The notes under the pieces: generated by a model
Databases searched by the model: none
Seen by the model: the letters and a program-made list of their open reading frames with translations, nothing else
Told to the model about the DNA's origin: nothing
Made by a program: the position numbers and the translations under genes
Shown: piece by piece, positions 26,871-34,364 of the stretch
Layout: every line of letters begins with the position of its first letter
How positions within the stretch are numbered: the first letter of the stretch is position 1
Assembly (NCBI GenBank): GCA_027576995.1
Contig: JANBQC010000287.1
Coordinates: forward strand, 1-34,364
Origin: Dimargaris cristalligena
Taxonomy: Eukaryota > Kickxellomycota > Dimargaritomycetes > Dimargaritales > Dimargaritaceae
DNA length: 34,364 bases
Direction: 5' to 3'

Positions 26871-29800
26871 CCTGGACCAACTGCTCCCAATTTAGCGGCT
26901 GCTCCACGGCATTCGCGTGTTCGCCGCCTGAACTCCCCCATCCCAAGAAAAGGAGTCCGTGCAGGAGGGTATGAGCTAGAGGAATTATTCCGCTGGATTG
27001 ATCCACCCAAGGATATGCAATTACCCCACTAGCCACCCGCCAAGCACTATGGCGCGTACATTAAGATACAGGACACTGTCCCGAGCGCCTCGGACTACAA
27101 ATCCACAGGGACCCAAACTGTCGACGCTGTCTCTGAATGCTCAGTCCAAGGACAATCAGGTTCGTAGCGGGGTGTAAGGCTATCCCAACTTGGAACTCAC
27201 TCCGCCTCCCATAGGTGACGGTAAATCCTCGGCATAGGAGGGGTACGTCAATCATTTTCCTCCATCAGCAGTGCTCACTTTTGAAATTCTTGATTAGCAT
27301 CCTCAGCTCTGGCCCAAAGCCAACAGGGCCCACTATAGTTAGTGGATGGAAGGGCGCCAGTTTGGCAATGAAGCGAACCTTTGCTTCCAGCAAACGCGAA
27401 CATTGGAGCCAATGCTAATGCATAGTAGTGAGCCTGAATCGATCGGTTCCGGTGGAGCATCCGGTCGCCTGACCTAGTGTTCTCAGGTGGGGCCGATAGC
27501 ACCTCGAATAGGGGAGGTGTGTTCACCCCTAGAAATAGGGTGGGCACTGTTGCCGGGATCAGGCAAAACAGGGATGCTGAACCGGAACTACCCCCCCCCC
27601 TCTTCCTACTGGGTATATTATCTGGGAACTTGAGCACAGTTCGGACTCCCTTGATGAACCAACTAGTCTCATGTTAACGCTTTTCGGTATAGTTTGTTCC
27701 CGCACTGACCTAACTCACCCCAGAATAAATGGCATCGTCTTAGATACTGAATGATCCTTACAAAAATACAGTGTTTCTATAGGTTGACAATGAATCGGCC
27801 ATCCAGCTACATCATATATCCCTAGTCATTAATTGCCTCACGACTATAAGTGTATTTTATTATAGCGTAATCTGATTTCTAGGGAAAATTAGAATACTGG
27901 TGATGTAAACTCGGATTATCTGTGATTCCCGCTTCTGCAAGTAACTTCCAGCGTATTGCAGTGATAGTGAGAACTTAAATTCTTGTATCACGGCTTTTTA
28001 ATACACCCCCCCCACTTAGACTGCCTTAGATTCGATTTGGGGGACTCTATATTACTTCTAGAGTGTGGCGGGATGTCAATCGGTGGAACGGCTGGGTCTA
28101 CCGACCCAAATAATTACAATAGCTAGCCGTTAGTCAGTAAGCGCCCGTGAAATAAATAAGCCTACTGTTTCCTTGTAGATATGGGTGAAATTCGGCCCAG
28201 CTATATAAGGGTTTACATTATAGGTGCATGGGAAGATATATGGGAAATGCATTTTTAACTAGTAATATTGGCCGAATCTAATGGATTTTTCGTTATACAG
28301 CTTGGATGAACTTCTCCCATATGGATGTCCAAAGTTCTCTACTGCACCTTATTAAAAGAATATGAATTTTTAGAGGGAAAAGACACGTATCTGATCTCGA
28401 TCAGACCGCTAACTTGCAAATACCAACGAACCGCCCCCCTAGCGTGACATAATAGTCCAGACGGTGATTTAGCGAATAGTCTCGAGAACGAGGCAAAACC
28501 TTGTTGGGGCTACTAAATACCTATGATTCCGATTTAGAAACAAACCCAGTCAGACGATCATTCCTTCCACATGGTCTTTGAATAGTAATGGTCCGGTTGG
28601 GTAGACCTCATTATACCTAGGTAAATCAGTAGATCCCAGCAACGTGTTGCGTTACTCCACCGATCGACTGATCGCGGCACAACGAGTAAAATTAAATGAG
28701 GACTCGCGAGGTTGCTCCTACCAAAACGGATTTTACCATTAAACGGACCACGAGATTACCCTCCTAAGACAATCTAGGCCGCGTGGCGAGTCTAAGTGAA
28801 TAATCCCTGTTATTGCTGGTCTAAAGACAATGATTATAACCACCGTCTCGGTTTCTTGGATAGAAACCCTGAAGTGGTTTCCATTCGGGGACCGATTGAG
28901 ATCCAATGTGCAGGACAGTCGTGTCTAAGCCGACCAATCAATCTCACTACCATACCGCTTAGCGATCACAAAGTTACTCAAGCCCACGTGGTTCTCAGCA
29001 GACAACCTGGAAAACAGGCCAGTTACAGTGCAGTAATCGGAATCGAATAACCCACTTATGCTATCCATTACTAAAGTCGTATGGGGCCCATCATCACCAT
29101 TACCCAAAGATATTATATCTTCCCATAATGGAGCATAGGGGGGTTCCAATTGATGGCTGATCTTAATGGGTTGGGTTCCGACCCAGTCGCTATAGGCAGT
29201 AGTATTTACGACTAGATGGTAAGGAACAGTTTCCGCTCACACTTTCTGTATCCGAATATCCACCTCTTGCCCCCCGACTCCCCCAACTCCTTCGCTTTGA
29301 CTGACCATATACGGAAAATGGATGATACGATTTATCCCGGCCCATTCACTGTGGTCAGACCCTAGAGGATCGGCCAGCTGGCTACAGTATAACCTACACG
29401 TGTTCATTATCGAGCTACTAATCCCCCGCACACTACTCATTCACTTTATGCTAATGAATAAAGATGAGTATGGAACCCTCAGACCAGGTCTGATGGACTC
29501 CCATGCAAATCAAGGGACCCGAATGGACAGACAAGACCACGTTTGGGATTGCCCCATGTTTCTAATCAGTGCAAAGGGTGTGATCGGGCCACGGATCCCT
29601 ATTTCCTCGATAGCTTCCCCAAGTGGTCGAAAGCAAATTTATATAATATATACACGGAAGAGGTTCAACCTGACTGTATAACCAAAAATACACTGGATAA
29701 GGCAAATGCTATTAGTTAAAAATGAATCTTACGCCTATTTGCCCATATAAGTATCATTAAAAACCTTATACAGATGGCCCTGATTCCATCCAGATATAGA

Positions 29801-31415
29801 TTTATTTAACGTGGAGATGCTCGATTACGAGTTGGTGGGCGAAGGATAGCTACCAGAGCCTCTGCTGGTTTTTCCGTGGGAATGTGGGAGGTTCCGCTAC
29901 CGCGAACCACTTGCACGGAGATGATTGACCCTTTAATGGTGATATATTAAAGAACACACCTAGCAGCAATAGCTCGAGGGTTATAGGCAGTGTTCCCTTT
30001 TCTACGTTTGGAAATAGTACATCATTTGAATGAGCGGATATCCCCAAGCCCTATTGTTCGGGAACATAGCGGGGTGTGCAACCTAGCGATGGCGCCCCAA
30101 GCCCCCCCCCCACACTGCCTTTTTCAACTCTCCATAGTATCCCCCAATTAATCGTACACCAAAACAGGGCCGGATGTAATGAAATGGTAATGGTTTAAAA
30201 CCCATTCTCGAATCCCCTTCGCACCGAAATGCCACGATGAGATCGAGAATTGGTAGAGCAGTTAAGCGAAGCTTCACACCCTGTATGGTTCAGGGATTCG
30301 ATAATGAATGCGAATAGAATATAACACGGCATTGGGAACCCTAGCCAGGGCTATGGGCTTGATAAAACAAGGCAGGAATACAGGATCACCGACCCCTCTT
30401 CGATTACCACCTCCACCACCCATACTCCAATGTAGCTTAATATTGAAACTACGCATTGAACTATTTCTGAATAAGGTTTAATGGGTGCCCAACGATCACC
30501 TCCCCAGCAAAAAAATTCAATATCCTAATAGTAATGGTATGCGGACGGGCTTAATGGCGTGGGTTGGATTTAATAACAGTTACATGTAAGGCTCAAGTGT
30601 TACGGGTACGGCAAGATGGCCACCTAGTTGCAAAGGATAGTCAGTCTTATGGCCCAACCTGACTCACTGACTATCCCTTAATTAGGCCAACCTGATCAAT
30701 GGACATTACGAAGGTGTACTATATATGCCTGGTCAGAGTACCTCGACAGTGTGCGCGGGGGGGAAGGTTTTAGAATAGTAGGGAGGTCTACAAGATCATC
30801 AGGGTGGCCTGACCCATGCACGGTTCCGTTACTACTATGTTTACCACCTACATTCACGACCAATTTTGGGAGTATGGCGAACACCTCCTCTAGGACGGAT
30901 TGTATCAGCGTATGTCTGGGCCATATGAACACCATATATAACGATGGGTTATCTATATAGCATACGACCCAGACATAATATCTCTGGGATTGGGTTAATA
31001 TAAAACGACCTAGGAATGGCTTTTAACCTGACAGTCGGAAGGATATTCCAGCAGTTGTATGGAGGCTATCCACTTTGGGGGCCTTCTGGTGGTACTAATA
31101 ATAATATAATTACATTAGAAAGGGTGGGCTAGGCGATGGGGGCTATTTTTTACTTGGGTAATATCATTAGAAAAAATGAGCATAAACTGGGGGTTCTTTA
31201 AAACAATGTCGCGGAGCTGTCATTAATCATGCTAAAGGCCCACCATGACCCGTTGGACACTTACATTATGCGTGAACTCATTCGGAAACAAAGTGATTGA
31301 ATCCTGTGCCTTTCTACCAAGCCTCATGTCTCTTCCTTTTATTATATTCCTCTAAAAATCCGAAACCCCATTGCTGGCTCGGTGGGCCTTGGTTTACTGA
31401 AGCACGCTGCCTACT

Positions 31416-31441
31416 AATCTTACCCGGTACCGGATAAGATT
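31416..31441. repeat. 26-bp near-perfect palindrome
   Basis: Twelve of thirteen base pairs are symmetric, around a CCGGTACCGG core with AATCTTA / TAAGATT arms. It could be a protein-binding site or a hairpin. Confidence 0.6.
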
Positions 31442-31990
31442 CGCGCTTAAAAGGGGTGGTGATAAAGGCAAAGTAGTCATGCGAATATAGAGGTGCCTAC
31501 ATGTGTATATGTGATGGGGCTCCAAGAAACCCGCTTAAGCCGGTTTTACTTACACGTAATGACAAAGGAAAGTTTCATTCACATCGACAAGGTGGGTTTT
31601 CTTGCTGGGGCGCCGTTTAATCAAGGTAATTGCAGTGATTCCTGCAATGACTAATGCATCGCTTTATCCCCAAAGTGGCATGGCGCAGTGACGGACTTCG
31701 GAAGGGTCTGTTTAACAGCCGGCCCAGTGGGTAGAGTACAAGCAGAGTACCGGTGATATCACTGTACTTGATTCGGTTGGGTTTAGTTGAGGCGGTAGTA
31801 CCTACGACCTAGGCTGGTTGGGGTTGCACTTTAGGGTTAGTAGAGTCGGTAGAGACCATGGCACCGCCCTCCTTTCCTTTGGCTATAAAATTGATCTAGA
31901 TGGAATACGGCAATCGGCACGATCGCCGAGTGAAAAGGTTGACAAGTAGGGAGACCTACCTACCAACTGCCTGCTTGATTTAGGGATATA

Positions 31991-32915
31991 TTGACTAGGA
32001 CGGTGGCGCTGGTTACGGAAAGTGGGGGGTTATGTGATGATGAGATGGCATATATTAATATGGGGGATTTACTGAACCCCGCCATGCCAGCCCACAGCAA
32101 GTACGACTTGCGATATCTACCCAAATCAATGAAGCGTGGCGGACCCTATATTTGGAGGTGGGCCTCGGAATTTGGCCGGGCTCTAGAGTAGTGCAGTTGT
32201 CTATTGGTGGTGCGGGGTCCTCCGGCAAGGCATATAAACACGAAAGAGCGGGGACTTAACTTTGAACACATGGTAACCAGACTGGTGGTGGTCTCGCTCG
32301 CGCCGTTAGCCCCGAGGACACAGAGGGACTCCCGACGCAGAAAGCCAAGCCAAAGGGGTAAAGGGGGGAATGAGATGCGGATAGTCTGGGGTTGGGGTGA
32401 CTCAGCCATTAGAGGCCAAGGACTATGTTAGAGGGTAGTGGAGATTCCCAACGGATGAGAAACAGGTGAGCGGAGTTGGCGTGGGTGCATACACCCTGGA
32501 CGGGGAACAGTTTGGTACTGAGGGGAATAGCCGAAGCCGACTGCAGGGTCCGGAGGTGGCTACAATGGGGTGGTTTTTTGCAACCATGAGCTGGGGCGGG
32601 CATGGGCCCTGTTATTATATTTTAGTCTTAGTCGCCTGGTCAAAGCCACTTCTGCTTATCGCACCATTGATGAAGCTGTGCACGCGATGATTGACGTGCG
32701 ATACGATGAAGATAAGCCTATACCGTATGGTGGGAACTTTGTCGGGATGGCCAAAGATCCGGCAGTTTGAGTTTGGGATTCCGAGGAGGATGATAAGAGA
32801 GAGACCTCCCGGCATTGAGCTGCCGCCCAGATTAAAAGATGACTGTGCGACGGAAGCTAACCCTCACAATATTAACAAGAATACTAATAATAACCATACA
32901 GTGCTACAGAAGTAA
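31991..32915 (+). pseudogene. Possible decayed coding sequence, unrecognised
   Basis: Several short plus-strand frames with protein-like composition follow one another (31991-32191, 32204-32431, 32570-32770, 32691-32915). The last two overlap in different frames, as after a frameshift or across an unseen intron. One begins after a TTATATTTTAG that resembles a splice acceptor (about 32618). None has an ATG in good context and none matches a family I know. It could be a relic or multi-exon gene, or chance. Confidence 0.15.
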
Positions 32916-32929
32916 AAGGCCGCACGATA

Positions 32930-32955
32930 AGGAAGGGAAGGAAGGGAGGGAGGAA
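32930..32955. repeat. Purine-rich GGAA/GGGA repeat
   Basis: An imperfect tetranucleotide purine tract (GGAAGGGAAGGAAGGGAGGG) in the gene-poor right end. Confidence 0.75.
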
Positions 32956-34364
32956 ACAAGGGGCTATTCCACAGCGATAGGGGCGATCCAACCGAATTGG
33001 CCATGCCTACCTTCCAATGGCTGTTATAGGGCAGTAAATAATAAGGTACGACACTACTCATCCATTATAGTCCTTATCGCCCCCATCTACGCCTACGATA
33101 ACAGGCTGGATTGGCTTGTCAAAGGCCCGCCCTCTTTTTACCCCCTTAGTATGATTTGATTTGGCGGGGGACCTGCATAAGTAAGGTGAAGACGTGGCCC
33201 TCGTTGTCGGCCGATAAACCACCCGCGCTATCTACGCCCATCGGGTTCGGTGGAGTACGTACGGCTGCGATAAGGCCAGGCCAATCTCACCCGGCCCTAT
33301 CGTTCCATCGATTCGGGTCGCCACGGATCGGTGACCTGCTCTACCTTACTCCACTCTGACGAACGATGCTGTTCCTAATCCTCCGGATACACCAACACCC
33401 CCGTTTTATTCGCATTATCCACCCCGTTCCCGATGCAGATTAGATATCCCTCAACTGACGACTGGCCCATCCCCAAACTTCCGGTTTTTGGCAAGACTCG
33501 GCAACAATCGCACAGTCTTTTGCTGAACAGGACCGGCCCTGGTGGGAAAGGCCCCATCCGCTTCCGGAAAACCCGAGGAGGGTAAAAAGGGGTGACCGCC
33601 GGCTGGTTAATGAAGGCCATTTGCATGTCCGCTATGGGCTAGTATCCGCAGACCTGTGTTCATTTTCGGCTTTGGATTGTTTGGCAGGGATATCCTCCAC
33701 CCCACTTTCCATAACTGGTGGATGTGTATAATACCTGATGTACGAGTGTTTAGGAACGACGAACCTTTGGAGAACTATCCGTATGCGTGGTCTTGGTACC
33801 ACACTCCTTCGTGCCCTAACTAACTAAGGCAATCTGATGTGGGTAGAATAGAGACTGTATAGTATAGGGAGGGGAGTGGGGTTCTTCCCCTCCATCTCTA
33901 TTTGACTACCCTGGACTGATCCCCGCTTTTAGCAACACCGGGTTTTAGTTAGGTGGCTAGGCTTGGGTAGCGTGGCACTACGCCGGTACACTTCCCCAAA
34001 TAAGCCGAGTATGGCCAAGAGGGTGCGCCAGCCCCCCCGGCTAGAGTGGGAAGATGATGCGAACCGATCCCTCCATCCACGGTTACACCAGCTCTTCCCA
34101 GATGAAAAGAGAGGCATAGGAATAGGAATAGTAGGGTATCAAGCAGTGATCTCTGTTTTGTGGTCCTCTGCCTGCCGGGGCAAGCCTTTTACCGACAATG
34201 GTGGAACCCCCCATTTATCAGCCAACCGCCTGCTTCATTTAGATAAATTGATTTCCCGCGAATTTTACACCGGGTGATTGAACTTCGGCTATTTCTTTTG
34301 GCTTCGTTTTGCTGTTGCCATCCCAAAAAGGGCACCGTTTGTTTACCTATAAAAATGGAATATA

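Larger units (their letters stand above)
26662..34364. other. 7.7-kb region without a supportable gene
   Basis: The left 250 bp hold the HSF-type promoter. Beyond about 27 kb base composition is nearer to even, stops occur in all frames, and no frame exceeds about 120 codons. I found no tRNA, rRNA, transposase, reverse transcriptase or terminal repeats. Items noted: a run of protein-like frames at 31991-32915, a near-perfect palindrome at 31416-31441 and a GGAA/GGGA purine repeat at 32930-32955. Confidence 0.5.

Noticed and set aside
29322..29681. 119-codon plus-strand frame starting at an ATG in the gene-poor region
   Set aside because: No domain, signal peptide, TATA box or start context; frames of this length are expected by chance in sequence of this composition.
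30236..30305. tRNA-like segment (GGTAGAGC near 30253 and GGATTCGATAA near 30294)
   Set aside because: The arms do not pair: no five-base T stem and no seven-base acceptor stem can be drawn on either strand.
33375..33626. 83-codon minus-strand frame starting at an ATG
   Set aside because: Composition is faintly protein-like, but there is no known motif and no promoter or poly(A) support.

Overview
The window looks like nuclear DNA of a fungus, probably an early-diverging (zygomycete-grade) lineage. Genes are intron-poor or have short GT-AG introns, coding sequence is rich in G/C at third codon positions, and the recognisable proteins are eukaryotic: an Sm ring protein, a mitochondrial enoyl-CoA hydratase, a MOT1-type molybdate transporter, a BRPF/Nto1 scaffold that still carries a bromodomain and a PWWP domain, phosphatidylinositol synthase, clathrin light chain and an HSF-type factor. 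The lineage is an inference from these traits; nothing in the window fixes the species.

Layout. 0-5 kb: SmG (+) converges with a five-exon mitochondrial enoyl-CoA hydratase (-), followed by a two-exon MOT1 transporter (-). 5.9-14.9 kb: an uninterrupted array of five four-helix membrane proteins, four on the minus strand and the fifth divergent on the plus strand. They share a Glu ten residues before a (F/L)(W/Y) pair in helix 3, a pair of cysteines in the helix 3-4 loop, and a Met-Pro signature at the end of the tail. I read them as MARVEL-domain (NCE102-like) paralogues. They are the main point of interest in the window. 15.7-20.4 kb: the BRPF/Nto1 scaffold (-) and the six-exon phosphatidylinositol synthase (+) fire from a shared 419-bp promoter region. 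21-22 kb: two-exon clathrin light chain (+). 22.6-23.0 kb: a tiny unannotated-looking gene (-) for a 70-residue protein with a signal peptide, complete with TATA box, ideal start context and poly(A) signal. 25.7-26.7 kb: an HSF-type DNA-binding protein (-). 26.7-34.4 kb: 7.7 kb with no gene I can support, apart from a suspicious run of protein-like but broken reading frames near 32-33 kb and a 26-bp near-perfect palindrome.

The genes are mostly unlinked housekeeping functions. A loose membrane theme exists: PI synthase, clathrin light chain and MARVEL proteins all act on membrane lipids, domains or vesicles. I see no operon-like pathway and do not claim co-regulation. No tRNA, rRNA, CRISPR array, or recognisable transposon was found.
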